A stretch of 36,003 bases of DNA, from positions 1-36,003 of the forward strand of contig CACYXI010000022.1 in the NCBI GenBank assembly GCA_902778265.1, given 5' to 3'. Made by a program: the position numbers and the translations under genes. The stretch is from an uncultured Bacteroidales bacterium (GTDB lineage Bacteria > Bacteroidota > Bacteroidia > Bacteroidales > Bacteroidaceae). Positions 17,957 to 25,132 of this stretch are shown here, in pieces; the stretch's first letter is position 1, and each line of letters starts with the position of its first letter. The notes under the pieces are model-generated. The model was not told the DNA's origin and did no database searches. It was given only the letters and a program-made list of their open reading frames with translations.

Positions 17957-18150
17957 TTACGAATTACCTTCATAATTACGAATTACCTAGATACTTTTTT
18001 AACTATTTAACTATTTACTATGTACTATTTATGTACTATTTCTTATCGCGATGGGCATTGACTATTTGTGATTGGCGAAAATAGTAAATAAATAGTAAAT
18101 AGTAAATTCGTAAATAGTAAATGTTGAAAACAGGTAATTCGTAATTGTTT
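17957..18150. repeat. Composite inverted repeat element E (partner at 21640-21860)
   Basis: The gap is filled by AATTACGAATTACC units, then CTATTTACTATG units, a unique core containing TCTTATCGCGATGGGCATTG and GTGATTGGCGAAAATAG (about 18040-18085), then complementary AATAGTAAAT units and AGGTAATTCGTAATTG. The core recurs inverted at about 21718-21775 with only a few differences. No gene is visible. Confidence 0.75.
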
Positions 18151-18151
18151 T

Positions 18152-19300
18152 TTACCTTTTCCTTGCGTTTAGTCGAGATTTGATAGAACGTACACTTGAA
18201 GCGCTTATGCTCAGAATCTCCTGAATCTTTGCATCTGAATGCCCCATATCACATAATATAAGGTACGTGAAGGCTCTTGGAGTAAGCTTATCGTACTCTT
18301 CCGTCCATTGCTTATACTTCGCAGGATAGAAGAGCATTACATAGTCAATAAGATACGAGTCGGCATCCTTGAGATCGTAAGGCATAGGATTTCCATCTGA
18401 TAAAGACAAATACAGTCCCCTACCCTTCTGCATTCTTTCCATCAACCGTTCCTGAATACTATCTATCTGACGGCGAAGCATATCCGCCTCGCGCTTGTTA
18501 TCTGAATTGGTTGTCTGAAGATCATCGAGCATCTGCTGATATTCGTCTATTGAGTTCTGCAACATAGACGTCACACTCTCATAGGCATATTCCTTGTCCT
18601 GTTGCTTTGCTTTTACAAGATAGACCACCAAAGCGATGATAGCAGCAACGAGAACAATGACAATCAAGACATTGGCCAGACTATTCCTCATCTTTGCAGC
18701 CCCCTCAAGCTGCTTTTTCCCTATAGTGATTTTCATAGAGTCACAAGCCACAAGGTTATGATGATAAATCTTTGTGGCTGAGACCATCTGACCATCATTC
18801 AACAAAGACAACGTTAGCTTTTTGCATCTGTCATCAAGATGCGACATTACCTTTTCCTTGCCTGGGATAGTATCCTTCATAGCAGCCATAAGGAATTTTC
18901 TTGCCCTTGCCGTATCGCCCTTCGTGGCATATTTAGCCGCCATACTTGCCAAAATAGTCTTCAGCGACGGACGTCTATCCTTTTCATCCGTCACCTTATA
19001 ATATTTCTTCATAGCTGCAAGGATGGTCTTTTCTGTAGCGGCGGAATCCCTCGAATCTATTACTGCATTGATAGCCACACATATAGCATCCCTATTCTTT
19101 GTCTCCACAGCTGCATCAAGAAGACTATCAGCAAATTGAGGAGTAAGGACAATATATCTCCCCAAGGTATCCTTGTGTATATTTGACAATAGGAACTCTC
19201 TTTGCTCGTAAACAGCATCATCACCGCCCTCCCGATCCTTACAACAAGTCAGGAAGACGATGACAAAGAGTCCGATGAATATGCCTATTAATTTTCTCAT
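18152..19300 (-). CDS. Membrane-anchored helix-turn-helix regulator (unnamed family)
   Basis: A 382-residue protein counted from the ATG at 19300. A longer frame opens at 19345, but a good promoter (19315-19346) lies inside that extension. The N-terminus is a signal/anchor with a lipobox-like FLTCC (Cys19/20). Residues 30-195 are helical, TPR-like; 211-230 is a transmembrane segment (VLIVIVLVAAIIALVVYLV); 235-295 is a predicted coiled coil. The C-terminal 45 residues (LTPRAFTYLILCDMGHSDAKI then ISASSVRSIKSRL) look like a LuxR/FixJ-type helix-turn-helix. The layout resembles DUF6377-type Bacteroidetes regulators: periplasmic sensor, one membrane span, cytoplasmic coiled coil and DNA-binding end. 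Targets are unknown. It is downstream of the tonB-like gene but has an independent promoter. Confidence 0.65.
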   Translation of the reverse strand: MRKLIGIFIGLFVIVFLTCCKDREGGDDAVYEQREFLLSNIHKDTLGRYIVLTPQFADSLLDAAVETKNRDAICVAINAVIDSRDSAATEKTILAAMKKYYKVTDEKDRRPSLKTILASMAAKYATKGDTARARKFLMAAMKDTIPGKEKVMSHLDDRCKKLTLSLLNDGQMVSATKIYHHNLVACDSMKITIGKKQLEGAAKMRNSLANVLIVIVLVAAIIALVVYLVKAKQQDKEYAYESVTSMLQNSIDEYQQMLDDLQTTNSDNKREADMLRRQIDSIQERLMERMQKGRGLYLSLSDGNPMPYDLKDADSYLIDYVMLFYPAKYKQWTEEYDKLTPRAFTYLILCDMGHSDAKIQEILSISASSVRSIKSRLNARKR

Positions 19301-19314
19301 TTTTATCGTGAGGA

Positions 19315-19346
19315 CAAAAGTAAACAAAAAATCCCATTCTTCCAAA
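19315..19346 (-). promoter_or_regulatory. Promoter of the membrane-anchored regulator
   Basis: On the minus strand TTTG (19343-19346), a 20-nt spacer and TACTTTTG (19315-19322) make a full Bacteroidetes promoter. Transcription should start near 19308, only about 8 nt before the ATG at 19300. This nearly leaderless arrangement rules out the longer frame starting at 19345. Confidence 0.7.
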
Positions 19347-19440
19347 GAAAAACGCTAAAAGTTTTCCCTATGTAGGCAAAAATTCACAAGGAAACTACTC
19401 TATAAAAAAGCCAAACATTCTTCACTTCTTTTCCAATGTA

Positions 19441-19530
19441 GCTCCATCACAGTTCCATCACAGTTCCATCGCTTCTCCATCGAAACGATGGAGAAGCGAT
19501 GGAGTAACGATGGAGTAACGATGGAGTATC
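19441..19530. repeat. GATGGAG tandem repeats with an 18-bp perfect hairpin
   Basis: CCATCGCTTCTCCATCG (19466-19482) and its exact complement (19486-19502) are separated by only AAA; one further T-A pair extends the stem to 18 bp. On the left are two TCCATCACAGT units, on the right three GATGGAGTAAC-like units, so the whole block is roughly symmetric. It lies just after the stop of the tonB-like gene (19563) and upstream of the next promoter. It may act as a terminator or RNA 3-prime stabiliser for tonB mRNA; this is inferred from position. Confidence 0.7.
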
Positions 19531-19562
19531 TTAGGAGGAAGAGCCTAAGAAGAACGAGCGTT

Positions 19563-20402
19563 TTATTGTAGTCGGAAGGTGACAGGAAGGGTGTATTTCA
19601 CTCTAACTGACTGCCCATTCTGTCGGCCAGGAATCCACTTAGGCATAGCAGAAACCACACGTATTGCTTCCTTGTCGAGAGAAGGATCAACACCTTTCGC
19701 AATACGGATATCGCTTACACTACCGTCACGTTCTACTACGAAAGTGCATATAACACGTCCTTGAATGCCATTCTCCTCAGCTACAGGAGGATACTTGATG
19801 TTTTTGCTCAAGTATTGCATCAAGGCACTCATACCACCTGGGAAAGTCGGCATCTGCTCAACGACCTCAAATATCACATTCTCCTCCGCCTTAGGTTTAA
19901 CAGGCTCTGTAACAAGAACTTCCTTAGCATGTAGGACTTCACCTGTTTCGGAATTTCCGATAACATCAAAAGCCGCAATAGCAACCTTAGAACTCATAAG
20001 TTCCTCCTGAGTTCTCATCTGGTCTTCAGGATCCACCTCATCGTCCTTCTTTATTACAGGAGCCGTGAACTTGATAGAGTTGATAACCTTCTCCACCACT
20101 TTCTCAACTTCCTCCTGCTTTACAGGCTCGGCACGCTTCACTTCTGGAGCCTTGTTAGTAAGTTTGGAGGCTTCCATTCCATGATCATATACAACTACAT
20201 GAGGACCACATACATACTCATCATACACACTCTTAGCAACGAGCAAACCAACCACAGCCGCAACCAATACTAATATTATTAATATAGAAGCGATGTTTCT
20301 ATTACTTGTCTGCTGACGAAGAATATAAGCTCCATACTCTTTGTTACGGTTCTCAAACAAAAGGTCTGACCATTCATTTGAAATAAGATCAATCTGTGTC
20401 AT
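19563..20402 (-). CDS. TonB-family energy transducer
   Basis: A 279-residue protein with a cytoplasmic N-terminus (FENRNKEYGAYILRQ, the usual start of Bacteroidetes TonB homologues), one membrane span (about 37-56) and a periplasmic linker rich in Val, Lys and Glu. The TonB C-terminal domain covers about 185-279 (FPGGMSALMQYLSKNIKYP, GRVICTFVVERDGSV, KWIPGRQNGQSVRVKYTLP). It would couple the proton motive force (with ExbB/ExbD, not in this window) to outer-membrane transporters such as the SusC proteins nearby. It is transcribed from its own promoter with a structured leader of about 114 nt. Which transporter it serves cannot be told, because Prevotella genomes usually carry several tonB genes. 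Confidence 0.9.
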   Translation of the reverse strand: MTQIDLISNEWSDLLFENRNKEYGAYILRQQTSNRNIASILIILVLVAAVVGLLVAKSVYDEYVCGPHVVVYDHGMEASKLTNKAPEVKRAEPVKQEEVEKVVEKVINSIKFTAPVIKKDDEVDPEDQMRTQEELMSSKVAIAAFDVIGNSETGEVLHAKEVLVTEPVKPKAEENVIFEVVEQMPTFPGGMSALMQYLSKNIKYPPVAEENGIQGRVICTFVVERDGSVSDIRIAKGVDPSLDKEAIRVVSAMPKWIPGRQNGQSVRVKYTLPVTFRLQ

Positions 20403-20472
20403 AAGTCAATAGTTTTAAAGGATTAATAATTCGGTTTTCTGAGAGCAAAGAATTCTTCACTCGAAAGAAAAA

Positions 20473-20512
20473 GTGCGTGTCAGCTATCGAAGGCTGGCGC
20501 ACGTTCTTCGAT
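20473..20512 (-). promoter_or_regulatory. Structured leader of the tonB-like gene, attenuator-like
   Basis: In the leader (minus strand) the arms GTGCG (complement of 20498-20502) and CGCAC (complement of 20473-20477), extended by CAGC/GCTG, form a hairpin followed directly by UUUUUC (complement of 20467-20472). A competing 7-bp pairing ATCGAAG/CTTCGAT joins 20506-20512 with the loop (20486-20492). This geometry resembles a terminator and an alternative fold. A 14-bp direct repeat (TTCTGAGAGCAAAG) brackets the region at 20437-20450 and 20514-20527. Confidence 0.4.
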
Positions 20513-20522
20513 CTTCTGAGAG

Positions 20523-20553
20523 CAAAGTTATGGATAAAGATTTTTCCTCGCAA
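20523..20553 (-). promoter_or_regulatory. Promoter of the tonB-like gene
   Basis: On the minus strand TTG (20551-20553), a 20-nt spacer and TAACTTTG (20523-20530) fit the Bacteroidetes consensus; transcription should start near 20516. The remaining gap up to the radical SAM stop at 20782 (about 230 bases) is AT-rich, and I see no gene in it. Confidence 0.65.
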
Positions 20554-20781
20554 GCATTTTTTCGTTTATTTTCTCATGGTGTTGCAAGCTCATTTTTCGT
20601 CTTTCTTATTTATAAACATCTATTTTTCAACACATTACAAACGCAACCATTTTTATCCTCAAAACCTCATTTGCAACACTCTACAGCTATAATCACCCCA
20701 TAGAAATGAATGCAACACATAAAAAAAAACTTACATACAAGCGAAATGTACATAAGTCTTTACTGGTAAATTGTATATGTT

Positions 20782-21636
20782 TTAGCTTTTGGGCTTACCC
20801 CTAAAACTATTGCGAGCATTGCCCGATTCACAATTCTGGCAAAGCAATTCCGTAGCCTTATGATGCTGAAAGCCCTCAACCATAGCTTTGGCACGTGGAG
20901 AATCGAGGATTTCGTCAAGAGACTGGGTAAACAGATTGCCAAGCGTGATGTCTCCGTCATGATCCATACAACATGGCACAAGACTGCCATCCGAAAGAAT
21001 GCCAATCTGCTTGTGGAGAGCCTTGCAGAAAACAGAATGAGAGGCCTCTTCCTTTCTTGCCTCTGGCCACTCAAATTTTCTATCAAACTCAAGATATAGG
21101 TTATCACAAAGGCGATAACCATCAGGACGCTCTTTCCAAGGTTTTGGCACGTATTGTTCCAAGAGGTGCATAACTTGTTCGTTCTCGCTCTCCTTACCCC
21201 CTTGATTCCATAGTCTTAGCACAACACACGTGCCTTGCCTTGCTGCGGGAATGGAAAACTGCATTACCTTATCTATATATTCCGCAAGAATGCCCTTGCC
21301 ATTACTCTCGTGAGAATGCAGAGACAACTGAATCTTATGGGGTAATGGGTGATGGGTGTTAGGTGATGGTAGCTTATCAAGCAACGTGCCGTTGGATGTA
21401 AGTACGGTACGGAAGCCCTTCTCACGTGCCATTCTTATGAAATCAGGCAGATGTGGGTGGAGCAAAGGCTCACCCATAAGATGAAAATACAGGAATATCA
21501 CCCTCCCACGAAGTTTATCGGTGAGAAGGTCGAACTCCTCAACTGTCAGTTGTCGGCTCTGCCGTTTGTGCTTCGGACAGAAATCACAGTTGAGGTTGCA
21601 AACGTTGGTTATCTCTATATAGCAGCGGTCAATCAA
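20782..21636 (-). CDS. Radical SAM/SPASM domain protein
   Basis: A 284-residue iron-sulfur protein. The radical SAM cluster motif CNLNCDFC (CxxxCxxC) follows the typical start RCYIEITNV. A GEPLLHP motif and a TSNGTLL strand support the SAM-binding half barrel. The C-terminus carries further cysteines (SVFCKALHKQIGI, GSLVPCCMDHDGDITLGNL, ELLCQNCESG) like a SPASM auxiliary-cluster domain. The chemistry is unknown: SPASM proteins modify peptides or proteins, but no precursor peptide gene is evident nearby. The start is TTG at 21636; the next in-frame codons upstream run into repeat DNA and a stop. Residues near 90-99 (SPNTHHPLPH) are encoded by an intergenic-type repeat inserted in frame. Confidence 0.85.
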   Translation of the reverse strand: MIDRCYIEITNVCNLNCDFCPKHKRQSRQLTVEEFDLLTDKLRGRVIFLYFHLMGEPLLHPHLPDFIRMAREKGFRTVLTSNGTLLDKLPSPNTHHPLPHKIQLSLHSHESNGKGILAEYIDKVMQFSIPAARQGTCVVLRLWNQGGKESENEQVMHLLEQYVPKPWKERPDGYRLCDNLYLEFDRKFEWPEARKEEASHSVFCKALHKQIGILSDGSLVPCCMDHDGDITLGNLFTQSLDEILDSPRAKAMVEGFQHHKATELLCQNCESGNARNSFRGKPKS

Positions 21637-21639
21637 TTT

Positions 21640-21860
21640 AATTACGAATTACAAAGTACGAATTACCTGTATTCAATTACGATTTACGAATTTATCATTT
21701 ACAATTTGGTAAATTTACTATTTTTTGCCAATCACAAATAGTCAATGCCTACCGCGATAAGAAATAGTACATAAATAGTACATTGTAAATAGTTAAATAG
21801 TAAAAACTAAATAGGTAATTCGTAATTAGTAATTGAAAATAGGTAAATATTTTCTTTTTG
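21640..21860. repeat. Composite inverted repeat element F (partner of 17957-18150)
   Basis: It contains AATTACGAATTAC units, TTTACTATTTTTTGCCAATC, a core with GTCAATGCCTACCGCGATAA (about 21741-21760), GAAATAGTACATAAATAGT, and closing GGTAATTCGTAATTAG units. Read in reverse complement it matches element E closely, including the ACTATTTATGTACTATTTC segment. It touches the TTG start of the radical SAM gene. Confidence 0.75.
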
Positions 21861-21902
21861 CTTGCAAAGTTACAAAAAATAATCGTTTTTCCCGTCTTTT
21901 TC

Positions 21903-21933
21903 TTGGTTTATTCATTTTCTTTTTTTACCTTTG
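21903..21933 (+). promoter_or_regulatory. Promoter of the signalling operon
   Basis: TTG (21903-21905), 20 nt, then TACCTTTG (21926-21933) followed by CATC. Transcription should start near 21940. It overlaps an in-frame TTG at 21931, so translation must start at the downstream ATG 21973. This leaves a leader of about 33 nt. Confidence 0.75.
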
Positions 21934-21972
21934 CATCAAATCATCAATTTAATACTGTCTTATCCTATTTCT

Positions 21973-23133
21973 ATGATAAAAATTCTAAGCGTGGATGATG
22001 AGCTGGACCTTGAGCTCCTGCTAACCCAGTATTTCCGCAGAAAAATACGCAAAGGTGAATATGAGTTCTTCTTTGCTCATAACGGTTTGGAGGCTATGCA
22101 GATGCTTCTGCAACATCCTGACATTGACATCGTACTCTCTGACATCAATATGCCAGAGATGGACGGTCTGACTCTTCTAAAGAAGATAAAGGATCGCAAC
22201 AACCCTGCCCTGAAGGTGGTTATGGTGAGTGCATACGGCGAGATGAGCAATATCCGTCAGGCTATGAACAATGGTGCCTTTGACTTTGCCACCAAACCTA
22301 TCGACCTTGACGACCTGCAGCGCACCATAGATAAGGCTCAGGCGGAAATTGAGTTTGTCAAGCAGTCGCAAAAAGAACACGGACAACTCGAGGACATCAA
22401 GGCAGACCTCAGTCTTGCAGCCGAGGTGCAGTTAGCGATTCTGCCACGCGAGTTCCCTCCATTCCCAGATATAGTCTCTGACGTGGATATTTATGCCACG
22501 ATGAAGCCAGCCAAGGATGTGGGTGGCGATTTCTACGATTTCTTCCGTATTGACGATGACCATCTCGGCTTCGTAATGGCTGATGTATCGGGCAAGGGCG
22601 TGCCAGCCTCCCTGTTCATGACCATGAGCTATACGCTATTACGCTTCACGGGAACTAAGAGTCTGAACCCTGTTTCTACGGTCTCAGACTCTAACGACAT
22701 GCTTTCAAGGGAGAGTTTCGACTCTATGTTCGTTACCCTCTTCTATGGCGTGTATAACATCCGCACGGGTGAGGTTCACTATGTCAATGCAGGGCATAAT
22801 CCGCCTTATCTGCTAAAGGCTGACGGCAAAGTACAAATGCTTCCAAACTCAAATAACATCTGTATGGGTGTTACGGAAGGTTTCCCTTATCAGGAAAGTA
22901 CCCTGACGCTGAATAAGGGTGATATTCTCGTCACCTTTACCGATGGCGTTACGGAGGCATGTGATCCAACCAACAACCTATATGGTGAGGAGCGACTTGA
23001 AGCCCTGCTTGCCACTCAGAGCGGCAATACAGCCGAACAGGTCACTTCTGCCATTAACGATGCCGTAAATGCTCATGCTAATGGTGCGGAGCAGAGTGAT
23101 GATATCACGGTGTTGGTAATTAAGAGAAAGTAA
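21973..23133 (+). CDS. Response regulator with PP2C/SpoIIE (RsbU-type) phosphatase
   Basis: A 386-residue cytoplasmic protein. Residues 1-125 are a CheY-like receiver with the acidic pair D8/D9, phospho-acceptor D57 (IVLSDINMPEMDG), S86 and K108 (TKPID). A short helical linker leads to a PP2C-like serine/threonine phosphatase domain with metal-binding motifs DVGGDFYDFF, ADVSGKGVPA, NAGHNPPY, FTDGVTEA and SDDITVL. In other bacteria such proteins dephosphorylate anti-anti-sigma (STAS) proteins in partner-switching pathways. No STAS protein, anti-sigma kinase or sigma factor is next to it here, so the phosphatase substrate is open. It is the first gene after the promoter, and the His-containing kinase at 27970 is the natural phosphodonor. 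An ORF starting at TTG 21931 is longer but overlaps the promoter. Confidence 0.92.
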   Translation: MIKILSVDDELDLELLLTQYFRRKIRKGEYEFFFAHNGLEAMQMLLQHPDIDIVLSDINMPEMDGLTLLKKIKDRNNPALKVVMVSAYGEMSNIRQAMNNGAFDFATKPIDLDDLQRTIDKAQAEIEFVKQSQKEHGQLEDIKADLSLAAEVQLAILPREFPPFPDIVSDVDIYATMKPAKDVGGDFYDFFRIDDDHLGFVMADVSGKGVPASLFMTMSYTLLRFTGTKSLNPVSTVSDSNDMLSRESFDSMFVTLFYGVYNIRTGEVHYVNAGHNPPYLLKADGKVQMLPNSNNICMGVTEGFPYQESTLTLNKGDILVTFTDGVTEACDPTNNLYGEERLEALLATQSGNTAEQVTSAINDAVNAHANGAEQSDDITVLVIKRK

Positions 23134-23135
23134 AG

Positions 23136-23365
23136 ATAAATGAAAAATTATAAAATGAAAAATGAAAAATGAAAAATACAAATTACACTTGGAAGTGAAT
23201 AGTTAATAGTGAAAAGTGAAGAATTTTTAATACTGGTAGCCACCAGAACGAGGTTCCCACAAAGGCGTTAGCTGTATTAAGTATTATTATCTATTCGTTA
23301 TTCACTATTCACTAAAACACTAACTTGTATTTTTCATTTTTCACTTTTCATTTTATAATTTAACA
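23136..23365. repeat. Interspersed element A (inverted partner of element B)
   Basis: The 239-bp gap between the phosphatase gene and the next gene consists of AAATGAAAAATGAAAAATAC units, AGTGAATAGTTAATAGTG, a core TACTGGTAGCCACC (with CAGAACGAGGTTC, 23231-23256), GGCGTTAGC, GTATTAAGTATTATT, then TTATTCACTATTCACT and TTGTATTTTTCATTTTTCA. The termini are inverted repeats of each other. The whole block reappears inverted at 31664-31885 at high identity. Confidence 0.8.
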
Positions 23366-23372
23366 GGTCACA

Positions 23373-25004
23373 TTGGCACAGAGCAAGAAGATACGAAATC
23401 GGATGCTATCCTTCGGACGAAAGTTCGGCATCTGGGCTGGTATCGTAGCAATAGGCTGCGGTGCCACCTATATCGTGTGCCAACAGACATACGAGGCTCA
23501 GATAGCCGAGCTTCAGGAAGAGATTTCCGACCTCCGAAAGAAAGAGCTTCAGGCAAAGGTTACGCAACGTGTCAGCGAGCAGATGGAGGATATTGCTTTC
23601 CAACAAAAAGATATCTCTGACAAACAGCGCGAAGAGGCTGTGAAACAGTCACGTATCGCTGATATGGAGCGTGGCAAGGCTGAGATTGAGAGAGGTCTTG
23701 CACAACAGGCTCAGGCAAAAGCCGTACAGGCAGCAGAACAGGCCGATCAGATGCGTATCGTGGCTGAGAATCAGAGTGAACTTGCCACCCATAACATGAT
23801 GGAGGCAGAAAAGGCGCGTGCCAAGGCTGACACGCTTTTCTATCTGTCTATGGGCAACTCCCTGGCTCAGTCAGCTCTTGCCAAGGGTAGCGTGGCATCT
23901 GATATTTCCCGACTACTCTCATACGCTTCATGGCACTATACCAAGCAGTATGGCGGCTATGAGAACTCCGACAACGTATATAAGGCTCTTCTGTATTCAT
24001 CTAACTCTTCAGAAAAACTCAACACGGAGCTGAAGGGCAACGTGAGAAACGTAGAGATAATCAATATAGATGGTGCACGCTGGATTCTGGGCGTAACTGA
24101 CTATGGAGAGGTTATTCTCTACAACGATGCACGTGAGCATCGCCAGTTCAATGTTGACAATGCCCCATTCCGTGGCGTGGCTATGCTTAGTGCCAACCGT
24201 TATGCCGCCTTGACCTCCGATGGCAAGGTGGTGGTGATGGAGTTTAGTGGTGCACGTAATCCGCAGATGAAGGTGGTAGGCGTGATAAAACTTGGCGCTG
24301 GGGTATGGAAAGGCATTTGTGCTATGGGCAAGAACATACTTGCCGTGATGAGCAACAACTCGCTCGTTTGGCTCGATGGGAGGTCGATGGGAGTAAAGGC
24401 CGTAAACAAACTTGAGCCACGCCTTCATACGCTTGGCTCTGAGGTAGAGACTGGAATCCTACATCTCTTCGGAACTCACGGACTACACTATGTGGCATCT
24501 GTATCAAATCTCGGTCAATGCCAACGCTCAGACCTTACCGCAGTAAAGGAACTGGTAACGTCATATTACCATAACAACCAGAATGGCAGTCACTTACTCG
24601 GCACGGAATCGGGAGAGATATACGTAATAGACAGAAATGGGCGCGTAATGAGCACGATGAGCGGTCACACAGGTGCCATTACCTCGATAAAGGCATTAAA
24701 CCAATCTGTTGTATCAACAAGCTACGACCACACCATGCGTTTCTGGTCGTTTGCAAGTATGACATCCATAGCAGAATCGATAGAATTTCGTTTTGAGTCA
24801 TGGCCTTTGTCGTTTGTGGTTGATAATGACTCACAGATGATATGGATTGGCAACGAGGCTGGCAAGATGAACCGTTTCTGCACTTCCGCAACAAAGAATG
24901 CCATTGCGACCCAGGCATTACTCAACCGTGAGTTCACAAAGGATGAGTGGAACTACTATATCGGGAAGTCTGTGCCTTACCGCACGTTTATGAAGACTAA
25001 ATGA
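23373..25004 (+). CDS. Membrane-anchored coiled-coil protein with WD40-like propeller
   Basis: A 543-residue protein from the TTG at 23373 (an ATG at 23403 is the alternative; an in-frame stop at 23361 limits extension). After basic residues there is one membrane span (about 19-36), then a long Glu/Lys/Gln/Ala-rich coiled coil (about 40-155) with repeated AEQAQAKAV-like heptads. The C-terminal 350 residues have beta-propeller character: recurrent strands such as GVTDYGEVILYND, RYAALTSDGKVVVMEF and, most WD40-like, GHTGAITSIKALNQ with DHTMRFWSF. The family is not one I can name. It lies between a phosphatase-output regulator and two kinases, so I infer a scaffold or sensor of that pathway. If the N-terminus is cytoplasmic, the coiled coil and propeller would be periplasmic. 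Confidence 0.8.
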   Translation: MAQSKKIRNRMLSFGRKFGIWAGIVAIGCGATYIVCQQTYEAQIAELQEEISDLRKKELQAKVTQRVSEQMEDIAFQQKDISDKQREEAVKQSRIADMERGKAEIERGLAQQAQAKAVQAAEQADQMRIVAENQSELATHNMMEAEKARAKADTLFYLSMGNSLAQSALAKGSVASDISRLLSYASWHYTKQYGGYENSDNVYKALLYSSNSSEKLNTELKGNVRNVEIINIDGARWILGVTDYGEVILYNDAREHRQFNVDNAPFRGVAMLSANRYAALTSDGKVVVMEFSGARNPQMKVVGVIKLGAGVWKGICAMGKNILAVMSNNSLVWLDGRSMGVKAVNKLEPRLHTLGSEVETGILHLFGTHGLHYVASVSNLGQCQRSDLTAVKELVTSYYHNNQNGSHLLGTESGEIYVIDRNGRVMSTMSGHTGAITSIKALNQSVVSTSYDHTMRFWSFASMTSIAESIEFRFESWPLSFVVDNDSQMIWIGNEAGKMNRFCTSATKNAIATQALLNREFTKDEWNYYIGKSVPYRTFMKTK

Positions 25005-25009
25005 AAAAT

Positions 25010-25095
25010 GAAAAGTAAATAATGAAAAATACAAGTTAGTATTGTTCGCTATAATTTTTCGCAACAAATGACAATCTGTATTTTTCAATATTCAT
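25010..25095. repeat. Interspersed element C (inverted partner of element D)
   Basis: AAATGAAAAATACAAGTTA, then the 20-bp core TTCGCTATAATTTTTCGCAA (25045-25064), then AATCTGTATTTTTCAAT. The core occurs exactly, in reverse complement, at 28944-28963, with matching flanks. The outer ends belong to the same TIR family as elements A and B. Confidence 0.8.
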
Positions 25096-25132
25096 CTTTC
25101 AAAAAATAATTGGATATGCAATATTGATAAAA

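Noticed and set aside
18152-19345. Longer start (397 residues) for the membrane-anchored regulator
   Set aside because: The extension contains a complete promoter (TTTG, 20 nt, TACTTTTG) and would hide the signal/lipobox behind 15 unrelated residues.
20477-20703. Small ORFs of 71 and 76 residues upstream of the tonB-like gene
   Set aside because: They overlap the tonB promoter and leader on the opposite strand, and two frames of equal quality overlap each other, as expected by chance in AT-rich DNA.
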